Origin: Capra hircus
Lineage: Eukaryota; Chordata; Mammalia; Artiodactyla; Bovidae
Length of the DNA stretch: 64,000 nucleotides
Reading direction: 5' to 3'
Assembly: GCF_001704415.2 (NCBI RefSeq)
Contig: NC_030826.1
Location: 34,405,324-34,469,323 of the forward strand
Shown: positions 35,301 to 47,300 of the stretch, piece after piece
Layout: each line of letters begins with the position of its first letter
Position numbering within the stretch: the stretch's first letter is position 1
Made by a program: the position numbers and the translations under genes
The notes under the pieces: generated by a model
Told to the model about the DNA's origin: nothing
What the model saw: the letters and a program-made list of their open reading frames with translations, nothing else
The model's database searches: none

Positions 35301-38300
35301 CCTGCCACGTTTCCTCTGATCCCGCCTCCTGGCCCTGCCCTGGCTCCCTGAGCCTCAGGGGGGCTAGGGTGGGAAGCGGTCAAGGCCCAGCCTGAAGACC
35401 CTGGGACTCGATGCCCAGGGCACCTCAGGGAAGGACCCTGGGCACATAGTGTTTCTGGACCTGAGATCCCTGTAGTTTCTCCAAAGAGGCATTGGCCTTG
35501 GAGTGTGGGCTCCAGGGCATAGAGGTCATGAGAGGGGAGGGGCCGGACCCAGAGTCCTGGGCAGAGCGGGTTGGAGAACCAGGCCACCTGATGCGTCCGG
35601 GGAATCAGGGGAGGGTGGGACTGGGGCTGCAAAGCTTCCTAGACTAAATTTGTCCAAATCCCATGCTTGTTGTCTGAGGTTCCAACCAGTCTTGGAGGAC
35701 AGTCCCTGTGCCCACGACCAGCTTTGCAGGGAGGGGGGCTGCCTTGGGAGATGATGAGCTGGTGGGGGGTCACCCCGGGGCTGGGCCTGTCCTCGCTGCC
35801 TCTGGGACCCACCTTCCTCGGGGCAGACCCACCCTTGTCCGCGGTGGGGACAGGTGAATTTGCCTGAACTCAGCTTTCCCTGTCCTCTCTCAGGGTGTCA
35901 GGCACGAGTGCTGCTCAGCATTGGGGAGCATGGGAGGAGAGGGTGCAGGCAGAGTGTTCCTGCCCATTCCCTCTGCTCTCAGCTCTGTAGAGTCCAGCTT
36001 TGTCCTGCGGGTCCTGGGCGAGGTGGTGGGCGGGGGTCAGCCAATTGCTCTCAATGTCCCCAGCAGCCTTGGGTGGGGGGTCAGGGGGCTGCTCTGCAGT
36101 GAGGTGGGCGGTACAGAGACTGGGGGCGCTGGGGGCAGATGTACTCACTGATGGCCATCCTGGGACCAAACATTGTTGTCACCACCTCCCCAAAGGGATT
36201 TGATGTGCAGACTCCTGGCGGGGGGGATGGGCGGGTCCACCCCAGGTTTTTTAAGAAGTGGCAGCCAAGGACCAGAGAGGTTGCTTGACCTGCCCAGGTC
36301 ACACAGCTGTGAGAGCAGAGCTGAACCTGACAGCCAGAGCTGCTGCTCCTGTGCGTTACCCCCTCCTCCCCTGGCCCCCCTTCTTCCCCAACCCTCCTCC
36401 AGGAGGGCCTGCCTGGTGCAGACACAGACGTAGCCCTGAGTGGCAGGCTGGCTGGCCCAGCTGGGGCAGGACCAGGGGCCCTGCTGGCAGGAGAGGCCCT
36501 CCTGGTCCCTGTCGGGGGTCCAGCCTTGCAGCCCCACCCCCTGCAGCTTAGGGTGCGCCTACTGGGCTGGGGTACACCCCGCTCTGACAGTGTGTAGGCT
36601 CTCTGTGGGGTGGCCTTGAGAGGCAGCCACCTGGGAGGGGTGCCAGGGGCAGGACGGCTCCAGTGACCTTGGGCCCATCCTTGGCTGCTTCGCCCCAGAA
36701 GCCAAGTGCAGCTGTGCCTCTGCCCCCTAAGTCCTCCTGCCTGTCTCGCCAGCCCAGGGAGGAGCATGGGCCTCTGAGCACAGTGGCCTGTCCTGCTGCT
36801 GTGGTCGCCTGACCTGGACCTGGGTGGGAATTTTGGCTTCTCTGAGCCAAATTTTGTTTTTTCTCAACTGTAAAACAGGCACAGTTGTCAGGGACTCGAG
36901 GTTGGGACTAGAAGTTTGCTTGCAGCTGGCTGGCAGCTGCCACCCCTCCTCCTCTCCAGCCACCTGGCACTCTCTGTTGGCCTCTCCTGGTCACTCTTGT
37001 GGCTGGGCTGCCCAGGCAATGGTGCTATCCTGCAGTGACAGGGCTCCACTTGCGGCTCAGCTCGGGGCAGGTTCTGGGATGGTCACTCCCTTGTCAGCCA
37101 CACTTGGATGCCACATCAGTGCCTAGCAGGTGGCTTGGAGGCAGGGCGGGAAGCGTGAAAGGGTCAGCCCTGACTGTGAGGCTGCTGCCAAGGGACTGGC
37201 CAGGTCTCACAGGTCGGCTGGTAGCGGAGGTGAAGGGTCCTGACCGCCTGAAGCTGTCTCCTTGTACCGACAGCCAAACACCTGCATGAGCTGCTTTCTG
37301 AGAAGCAGGTGTGGGGAGAGGGCAGGTGTGGTCGAAAGCACCAGGTTTCTCGGCTGGCAAGACCGTGACCTCCCTGAGGCGGCCCCATGGATGCGACAGG
37401 CAGGGGCAGGGCCCTGCTGGGAGCACCTCGGGGTCCCTCCAAAACGAACCCTGATGGCAGTGGGAGAGTGTTCCATCGTGGGCTCAGCCCTCCGGCAGCC
37501 GAGCCCTGACGGCAGACTGGCGCCAGGTTTCGGGCAGAGCGCACGGGCAGGTCTTCCCATCTGGGGCTTAGTTGGACCCCTGACCCTGGTTCTCTGGCCC
37601 AGGTCTAAGCGTGGCCTACGGGGTGTCTCAGCACTTGGTTCGAGGACGTGGCGGGGACCTCACAGCCTTTTTATCCCCCTGCCTGCCAGATGCCCTCATG
37701 TTTTAAATTGTGCAAATGGTGATAGGGCGGCTGGGACCCCGGGGGCTGTGGCATACAGGCAGGCAGCCAGCTACCTGGCGGACGGAGCAGCGTGTCCAGA
37801 AGATGTTGTTCCTGATGCAGATTTGACACCTTTCTGGATCAGCGCTGACCCCCCCTTCCCTGGGAGCTCAGAAAGTCAGGTGTGAGATCCAATGGCCTAA
37901 TTTTAGACCTTGAGTGTGCATGTCAGAACAGCAGGAGAATTAGAGAGGGAACAAGGAGAGCCCGGCCTCACCCCTTGTTAGCTGTGAAGCCAGCACGTTC
38001 CCCAGGGTGGAGGAGGCACCACCGGTGGCCTCCGTGGCGGGGGAGTGGACAGGAGCAGAGCTTCTCTCTCGGGGCCCCTCCTGAGTGGAGCTCGATGGAG
38101 ACACAGAGAGGGACTGGCCAGTGGGTGGGCCATGGCCTCCATTGCTGGAGGGTAAGTCACTGAGTAGACAAGGCAGGTTTGGCCAGCACCTTCTGGGAGG
38201 AACCTGCTTCGGGCAATATTTGCCCAAACTGGTCAGGGAAGCACTTAGGTCGCCCGGCCCTGCTCTCCTTGGGAGCCCAAGGGCTCAAGAGGACGGGGCA

Positions 38301-41300
38301 CAGGGCAGGGGGTGAGCAGGCTGGGAGGTGGGCCCTGGGCTTATCCAGTGGTTCTGACCCCTCACCTGCTGACATGTCTGCTGCCAGCATCTCCCTCCTG
38401 GCCTGCCTCTCGCCTGCTGTCTGGGGCTCCTTAGAGTTGTGTGTGAAGTGCAGCTGTGTCCACTGGAAGCAGTAGTCATCGTTCCCCAGGGGGGGTTCAC
38501 CCGGGAAAAGCACACGACCCCCATCTCTTTGGCCTTGAAGATGTAGGATCTTTCGGCTCCAGCTCCCCTGGGGTCCCTGCTGTCTGCCCCTCCCCCAGGG
38601 AGGGGAGGACGGTCTCTTTTTCTTGGTCTCTCTGAATTCAGTATGTTGAAAGTTTAAATGTTGGCCACGCACATGCATGGCCCACGGCCCACGGTCTGCA
38701 GATGGTGGATGGTGAGAATGGCTGTCTGTCCCCTGCCCCCAGCCCTGGCCGTGCTCTGCATCAAGGCTCGGGTGCATTGAGATGCCTCCTGCTCCCAGCC
38801 CTGGCCGTGCTCTGCATCAAGGCTCGGGTGCATTGAGATGCCTCCTGCTCCCGTGGCAGGCCCAGTAGGCCCCTCATTGTCTCCTTCAGAAAATCGGGGG
38901 ACGCTGACCTCAGAGCAGTCATGGGAACTGCCCTGTGTTGGGGTTTCCTAAGTGTTGGGCCCTGTTCCCATGACCCTCCACGGCAGAGGCCTCTTCGCTC
39001 TCTCAGTCCCTTGTGGGGACATGCTATCCTCAGCTCACCGGGCTCCACCAGTGGATGAGCACCCAGTCTCAGACTCGGCCCATAAACAGCTCTAGAGCAA
39101 ATATGCTCGTCCTGCTTATCTGCTTACGTCCAGGATCCACTTCGGGGACCTGGCAGCTCCAGGTCCCGGGCGGCAAGGCTCTGATGGGGAAGATGGCCGG
39201 GAGGCCCAGGCCCTGTGTCCCAAGGCTGAATGGAGGCCAACCGGCCAGGTGGCTTGCGCATGATCCTTGACCCTCAGGTACCGCAGGAGTCCCTGAGCCC
39301 CTCAGGAGGCCGTGCAGCCTCTTCCTGGAGAGAGCGTGCTGCGAGCGGGACCACACTGTTCCGTATTCTGTCTCATGTGTCCTCGGGGACACAGAGCCGT
39401 GATCACTACCCCCCGCCCAGGTCCCAGGCATGTTCCTGCCCTGCTGGAGGGGGAAGATTAGCTAGCCCAGAACACAGTATTTTGACCCAGGCTGTACCCA
39501 GCGAGGAGAGATTGTCCCCAGTCGCACAGCTCTGTGAAGGGGATTGGGTTTCCGTCAGGATGAAGCCTCTCTGTGCTTCTCTGCTGGGGGTGGCGTGGGT
39601 GGGGGAAGCCGCTGCTGTGTCTCCACAGCCTCTGGAAGGGCTCAGGCCCAGGCAGTCCGTGGCCGTGACCAGGATGTGCTGCCTCGCAGCGCTCAGGCCC
39701 AGTGGGAAAGCACAGCTTCTGCCCAAGGAAGGGGTGGATTATCTTCCCCACTTGTAACAAGTGGGCAGGGGGTCTGGGGGGCGACAGCTTCGTGGGGAGG
39801 GGGGCAGTAGCTGGACATGGGGACCCCCATTCTGTCTCTGCCACTTTAACAGAAACTTACTTGAGTCCAGAGTAAAAAGCTAGGCTGCGGTCACTGCAGA
39901 GCTGGACCCAGCGCCAGGTCAGGGAGACCTCTGGACACGTCATAGATTGGGCACGTGTACGGCCAGTGCCACCTCTACGTCCACTGCCTGATGGGCCTCC
40001 TGTCCATCTTCGAGGCCTGTATCCACACCTTTGGCCACTGACCGTGGGGCCTCTGGGCCTCTAGGGGACACAGGCATGATGACTCCTTGTCCTTCTCAAT
40101 GCCTCTTGAATCTTCCACCATGGGTCCCCCTCCCGTCGAAGCTCCAGGCCTCGTACTTGCTCCCCACTGGACACAGGCAGCTCCCAAGTCTGGTCTGTGG
40201 ATGGCAGGGCCTGATTAGCTGTGGTCCCAGTGAGGTGGGGTGGTGCCGATGGGCCTGGCCATCATGGGTTCCCCCTCTTGGCCCCCGTGTTTGCCCTTCT
40301 GACCTGCTGCGTCTGGGGTAGGAATTTCCCTCTGTCTCTGGCTCCTCTGCTCTGCTGTCTCCTCTGGTTCTGTGATGTCCCTTGTTGCTGAGACTGCCTG
40401 GCCCTCCTAGCACCTCTGGCTCTTCCTGATAAAGACACCTTACCTGCCAAATACCATGTCCGAGGTGTAGAGCGGAACCCCGGCCTACTCTGTCTACCCT
40501 GCACTGAGGCCACACATGACCTGGCCAGCTGGATGGGGCTTGCTGGTCTGGTCAGGACAGCGCCCCGGAGCATGGCAGGCTACCTGCTCCTGCTGCAGGA
40601 CCCTTTTCTCTGCACTGTGTCGACCTCCTTTTCAGCCCTTAGGCCTCCAGTGAGGGTCACCTGCCAGGGAGGCCTCGCCTTGCCCCCCATGCCAAATTAT
40701 TCTTCCTCCCAGCACCTGTTCTCATCCAAGGTGATCACATCCTTGGCATGCCTGCCCACACTGGAGGCCCCGAGGGCAGAGACCACACTCCCCTGGTCGC
40801 CTCAGTGCCCAGCAGCTGCTGGGAGCCTGCCCTGGCCTGGACTACTCTGTAAACACTTCCCTCTGGTGCCCCTGGGTGCTGGATTAACTGTCCTGAGTCT
40901 CTGCCCCAAGGAGGCCAGGCCCCTCTGTCAGCAGCTGCAGCAGGAGGGGTGCTCAGCTCCGGCCCTTGAGGAACCGCGGGCTCCCCAGCCTCAGGGGGTC
41001 ACCAGGCTCAGCCCTGAGATCATGTAGACTTGTGCAGAGGCCCAGCCGCCGGCCACCTTGTTCCTGTCCTTTAAAAGGAGAAGAAAGAACATGTGGCCAG
41101 GGCCGGGCTAGGCATGTGGCAGAGGGCATGACCCCAGCTTGGTGCTATAGCAGCTGTGAGAGCCCAGGCGCACCTGTCAGTACCGGAGCCTGGCAGTTTT
41201 CAGGAGCTCTGGGACTTGGTGGAGGCCCCAGGTCATAAGCCTCAGGCTACAGCCCTCCCTGGGATGGCAGTCCCTCTTCCCCTGTTACAGCTGAACCCCA

Positions 41301-44300
41301 GGGGTGACCAAGGTAGTGTTGATTCCCACCCCACCTGGGGTGAACAGTGGGGTCCCCCTCCCTGGGCTCCCCTGGTTCCCAGCATCTTTGTGCTGATCCC
41401 CGGCCAGAGGCTGGTGGCCAGCAAGACTGTGTGTGACACAGTCTGTCACGCCCACCGTCCCCAGCCTGGCCATGTGCATACAGCTTCATCTGCTTCTGCT
41501 CAGAAAGTCCCACTGTACCTGCCAGGGCCCCAGCTCATTTGAATGAGTGCTCAGTGAGTTGGTGGGTTCTAGGCTGCTGGGCGGCACCAGCCCTGTGGGC
41601 TCCTGCCAAGCCTGGGCTGAGTGACACACTCTTGCCGACATCGTCACTGCCCTCCGTCCCCCTCGTGGCTCCAACTCCTGCACACGCAGAGGTGGCCACG
41701 GATGTGAGCTCTTAGCGGGTTGGGGATTCAGCCCGTGTCCACACACAGGATGCCCAGGAGGCTCAGGGAGGCCGAAGTGGCTCCTTGTGGCTCCCAGGCT
41801 GCTTGGGGGGGTGTTGCCTCTGGAAAGACTCGGGTTCAGAAGATGTCCCGGGGGGGAGCAAGGTACAGCATGTGGGCCCAGGGACGGAGGGGACAGGGTA
41901 GAGACCCCTGAGGATGGGAGGCAGAAGGAACATTGCTTTTAATTGGCAAAATTTACATCCTCGGAACAGAAAGCAGCCCGCGTCACCCAGGTCCCAGGAC
42001 ACCTTGCACAGTTGCTGTCCCCACGTCCCCAAAGCTGAGGACGTCTCCTGCCTCAGCACGGCCTCATTATCAGGAGAGGGAACATCGTGAGCAAAGTTTG
42101 GAAGCAAAAGCAGGGCTTGTTCTGTGTTCTGGAACGAGTAGCTGAGTCACAGCTCACCCCGGAGACGGGGGACAGGAGAGGCTGTCCAGACCCTGCGGTG
42201 GGGAGTCTGCACACAGCGAGGCTGGGACCCAGTTTGCAGGATGAGGTGGAGAGGCTGCCTGAGGAGAGCCTCCGTCATGGCCGACAGCATGCAAAGGGCG
42301 GGGGTAGCCCCTCCAGGTGGCAGAAATGGGCAGGAAGCCATGGTGTCTGGGCAGATGGATGTCAGGGACACGGGGCCTGAGGCCTCTTGCATGGGTTGAG
42401 GTGCCTGGGGTTGACCCACGTGGCTGGGCTCTGTCTTGGTTATGGCCAGCCTGCCTGAATTACCCAGGACCAGTTCAGCTCTGCAGGGTGGGGCTGTTCG
42501 GGGGCCCGGCGACCAGCAGCCCTCAGGAAGCTGGGGTGCCGTGGCCCTCATGACTGGGAAATGCCTGGTGAGGCTGAGGGCTGGGGCCAGGATGGCTCAG
42601 GAAGGAGCTCAGGGTTGTCACCTCCACCACCAGTGTGCCAGTCCTCACTCCCACCAGCATTTCAAGCTCCCATGATGGACACTGAAGGCTTCTGCAGAGC
42701 AGTGGGGTGCGTCCCCGCCCTTCCCCCTTCCCTGACTTCACATGGGCAAATTCCTGGTCTGATGGGAGAGGGCTGATGGGCCGCCAGCCTGTCCCCCGGG
42801 AAGTGGGGCTCAGAACCAGCAAATCAGGGGTGGGGGATGCCTGGGCAAGAGGTAGCCAGGAGGCCCAGGGGCTTAGTGGTTAGAAACAGGCTCTGGGTTC
42901 AAGGGTGGGTTTTTCCACTTCCCAGCTGTGTGGCTTTCGGTGGGCCACTCAACCTCTCTGCCGCTGCTCCTGTGTGTGTAGACTGAAGCGCTTTCCTGGC
43001 GGGCGGTGGCAGGGACTGAGATGGTCCCTGGCTGGTGCTGCTCACAGCTGGTGCTGTGTCCTGTGAGAGGTGCCGACCTCTCCCGGGAAGGCATTCCTGG
43101 GACCCCTCAAAGGGGGATCTCCATCTGTGAGCTTGTTAATACAAGTGCCTGACCACTGCTAGGGTCCCCTGGAGAGTGCCGTGTGTGGTCAAGCTCAGGC
43201 ATCAAGGAAAGCAGGAGCTTGGTTTTGCCGTCTGCCTCCAGCCGGCCCCAGGGGTATGTGATGCCATGACTGCTTCTAGGACAGCAACCTTCAGGGGTCA
43301 TCCCATGGGTGGAGAGAGCTCACACACCAGCTAGGACCCGAGGAGTCAAGCGTCAGCAGGGCGGTGAGTGTGCCCCAAGGGGCCCAGGGCTGGCTATGGA
43401 GGAGCTGAGTCAGTGGTCAATGACTTCTGGGCCCCCACCTGTCCTGGAACAGCACAACGCTCCTCCACAACCCCAGGCGTCTGGTGGAAGTTCAAACTCT
43501 GACTCGGTGGCTACGCTGCTGTTCTGGGGACCACGCTGGGTTTGATGAACCCACTTAGAGGCAGCGGGAGGCCAGCCTCAGAGGGGAGGCAGTCAGGAGG
43601 AGCAGCACCCTGTCCCCAAGCCCTCCTGGCGTCAGGAACCCCAGACGGGGCTGCATCCCCGACGGATGGCACCACCAGGCCAGCCCGGAGGCCTCAACCT
43701 GTGCCCCCGATGACCTCAGGAAAGTGAGGGTTCCAGGCCCGGCTTGTCCCGCTCACACCCGGTGCCAGAAGGGGTGCCGTCCCGGCTGAAAGGTTCAGGC
43801 CATGCTCCTGCCTTTCTTCCTCGAAAGACAGTCCCACCAAGCATGAGACCCTGCCTTGGCCAGCTCACTCAGGGAGGCCAGTGGTGGCCAAGAGACAGGC
43901 GCCTCCCAGCCCGACGCCTGGCCATGTGCGTCCTGGAAGTGAGCCGGGATGAGGGCCCCGGCTGGGTGAGTGCCCTTGGTGGCCTGAGCTGGCCGCCTCC
44001 CTGCAAGCCGGGCCTCCTCAGGCTGTGTCACTTCAGTCCATGGAGACCTGCCTCTCTCCTGGATTAACTGTGAGAAACACAATTAGGCAAAGCACTTTGC
44101 TCAGTGCAGCGCTGGCCCCGGGGGATAAGAGGATTAGCTGCACCCTTGGGCTCAGCACTGATGTTCTGATAGTCCCTGGGGGGCTTTGCTAGCCCCATAG
44201 CACCTTCTCATAGGCAGCACTGGGCACAGGCCCATCCTCTCTGGACAGGGGGCTCACAAGCAGGCCTCTGTAGACCTGGGCACAGCCCCGCTCTGTCACT

Positions 44301-47300
44301 CCTATCTCTGAACACTGAGGTCTCCCCTGGAACATGGACACATAGCTGTTGATCTCTGGGGCCTTCTCTCCCCTTCCCTGCACCCTCGCCGGAAACCTCC
44401 TGCACCCTGCCTGTGGCCCCACTGGCCGCCTCTGCCCTGGACCCCTCACCCCTTTCCTTTCTGTGTTGCTCTCCAGTCTCGGGAGGGGATCTTCGTGCCC
44501 CACGCCTCGGCTCCTCGCAGTCTGTTGACAGGAGTCCTGCCCCCACCTGCTCTGAGCCTCGGGCTGTGGACTGTGGGAAGCACCCCCCGAGGGTCTCCTG
44601 CCCACCCTCCTGGGGTTGCACAGCAAGGGGTGGGTGGTGGGCACAGGCCCCCAGGCCACTGAAGCCTGGCTTTCCTCCAGCCCCGCAGCGATGTGTGCTG
44701 TAGGGCCCCGGCCGGGGCTGTGGAGCCAGCTGAGGTCCATCCACGCACAGCACCCTGGATGATCTGGTGGCTGAGGGAGGGCAGCTGCAAAAGGCGGACT
44801 TCCATGTGGACAGGCGCTGGAGAAGGCTGGACAGGGCAGAAACCAGAGCAGAGGCTGGTGGGCAGGGGCGGGGGTAGGTTGAGGGGAATTTCCCAGTGCA
44901 ATGGAAGTGTCCTCTGCCTCAGTGAATTTTACACTACCTCTAAATCTGCCCTGAAAGAGTCTCTTCTTCTAAAATAAACTACTCTTATCTCAGAAAAAAA
45001 AGAAAGAAGCCTCCTGGCTGGAGGTGCTCGTGCTGGGCTGACACTGACGTTGATGTTAGTGATGGTGTTGGTGGTGTGTCCCACCCAGCCCGCCGATGCC
45101 GAGGGAGGCCCAGCCAGCTGCTTATTGCACCCACATACCCACACAGCCACCCAGCTGTCGCCAACACGGCCAAATTTCCTTGCCGGGGGCTGAAGTCCAT
45201 GTAAATATTGATCAGAGAAGGAAGCTTAGGTTTTGCTCTGTTTGGTTAATAGTTGAAGAGCCACTTGCCCCTTGGCTGTTTTCCCAGTGGCTTCTTACCG
45301 GTGGGCCTTGTTTCATTTAAAATTTTAAAGAGATCCTAAAATGCTGTGTCATTCAAACACTGTAAGTGCAGAAGGAAAACCTGCTCATTTAGGTGAATCC
45401 CCGAGGACCCCTCTCAGTAAGAAGTCTCCCTGTCTGTTTAGTGTATTGATTATGTAAAACTTAAAAACGGGCAAAGAGAATTTTAGAACCACTCTGTCAA
45501 TTTGCACCAAAAGCCTGTTAGGATTTTGGGTTGCTTTAGCAAAGACCATGTCGTTGGGATGCGCGGCCCTGCCGGGCCTGGGGCTCTTGGGCCATGCAGC
45601 CACCACATGGCCTACTGAGGATGTGAGTAGCTTTCTTGTGGGGGTGCTGGGGGTCTTACCTGCTGCCTCCAGGTGGGCATAGGTGGGGTGTCTCCAGCAC
45701 TGGCCCCGTCGTGGGTCCAGGGAGGGTGGGTCAGACAGGGTGGGCTGCCGGTGGGGCCTCACAGCTGAGCCGTCCTCTGAGGAATTTGCCAGTTGAGAGC
45801 CTCCAGACCACCCCACCCCAGACCCTGCAGTGGGAGGTGGAGGGCAGCTCACTGCCCCCGGGGTAGCATGATAGCAGCCCTGGCCCCTCCCTCAAGTTCG
45901 TTCATCACATCTCCTCTGCAAGTCATGCGTGTCTAAGACGTCGCTACATAACTCAGGGTCTACAAATTTTCTAGTATGTTTTCCTCTAGAAGTTTTGTAG
46001 TTTCAGGTTTCATATTCAGACTTTTAACCTGCTTGTGTTCATTTGTGTACGTGGTCTGAGTTATGGGTTCTGCGTGTGACATCCAGCACCATTACTTTCT
46101 GTCCTCTGAACTAATCGCCCTCGAACGTGGTCACACATCAGTTAACCCGACACACGTGGTCCTACTTCAGGACTCCCTGTCTGTTCCGATGGTCCGTGTG
46201 TCTGCCTTTGCACCAACACCACAGTCCTGATCCCGGTCGCTCTATAACATGGCTCAAAATCTGCCGAGTTGGCCCACCTCTGTTCTTCTTTTTCATTTGT
46301 TTTGGCTATTCTGAGTGCTTTGCATTTCTGTGAGAATATTAGAACCAGTCTGTCAATCTGCAGCAAAAAGCCTGTTAGGATTTTGATTGGGGTAAGTTGA
46401 ATCTATAGACCAATCAAGGAGAATAGACTTCTTACTAATGTTAAGCTTCCAGACCCACGGACACTCTATTTTTTTTTTTTTTTTTTTTTTTGATGTGGAC
46501 CATTTATAGAGTCTTCATTGAATTTGTTACAGAATCGCTTGTTTTATGTTTTGTTTTTTTGGTCTCGAGGCTTATGTGATCTTAGCTCCCTGACCGGGGA
46601 TCAAACCCACATCCCTTGCTTTGAAAGGAGAAATCTTAACCACTGGGCCACCAGGGAAGTCCCTCTTCGTTTACTGAGGTCTTTTCTCAAGTTCTTAGCG
46701 AAGCTTCAGTTTTCGGGGTGCACACCCTGCACTGTCTGTCAATTTCATCAGTTTGTGTAGGTGGTTGCGGGTCGTACGTGTTTCAGTGGACATGAGGTCT
46801 TCCTGGTCTATGGGAGCATCTGGGGTGATGTCAGTGGCTGGGTTTTCACAGGTGCCTTGTGTTCGGACAAGGGTGTCCCCTATCACACCTCCCGCACTGA
46901 CTTTCTGTCAGGAAGGTATGTTGGATTTTTGTCAAATGTTCTTTTGTGTCTCTTAAGGCGATCATAGTGTATTCTTCTTATGTAGTTTGTTTATATGGTG
47001 AATTACACTGATTGGTTTTCAAATGTTAAACCAACTTTTCACTCCTGGTATAAACCTCACTTGGTTGTGTGATGTATTATCCTTTTAGTATATTGTGGAT
47101 TCCATTGGCTGATTCGTTAATGTTTTGTCTAGAATTTTTGCGTTTTGTTCGGGAAGGGTCTTTTTCTCTAGTTTTTTTTTTTGTGATGTTTTGGTATCTG
47201 GTAATGCTGGCTTCATGGAGTGATTTGGGGAGTGTTCCTTCCTTTTCAATTTTTGGGAACAGTTTGTACATAATTGGGATTATTTCTTCCTTAAATGTTC

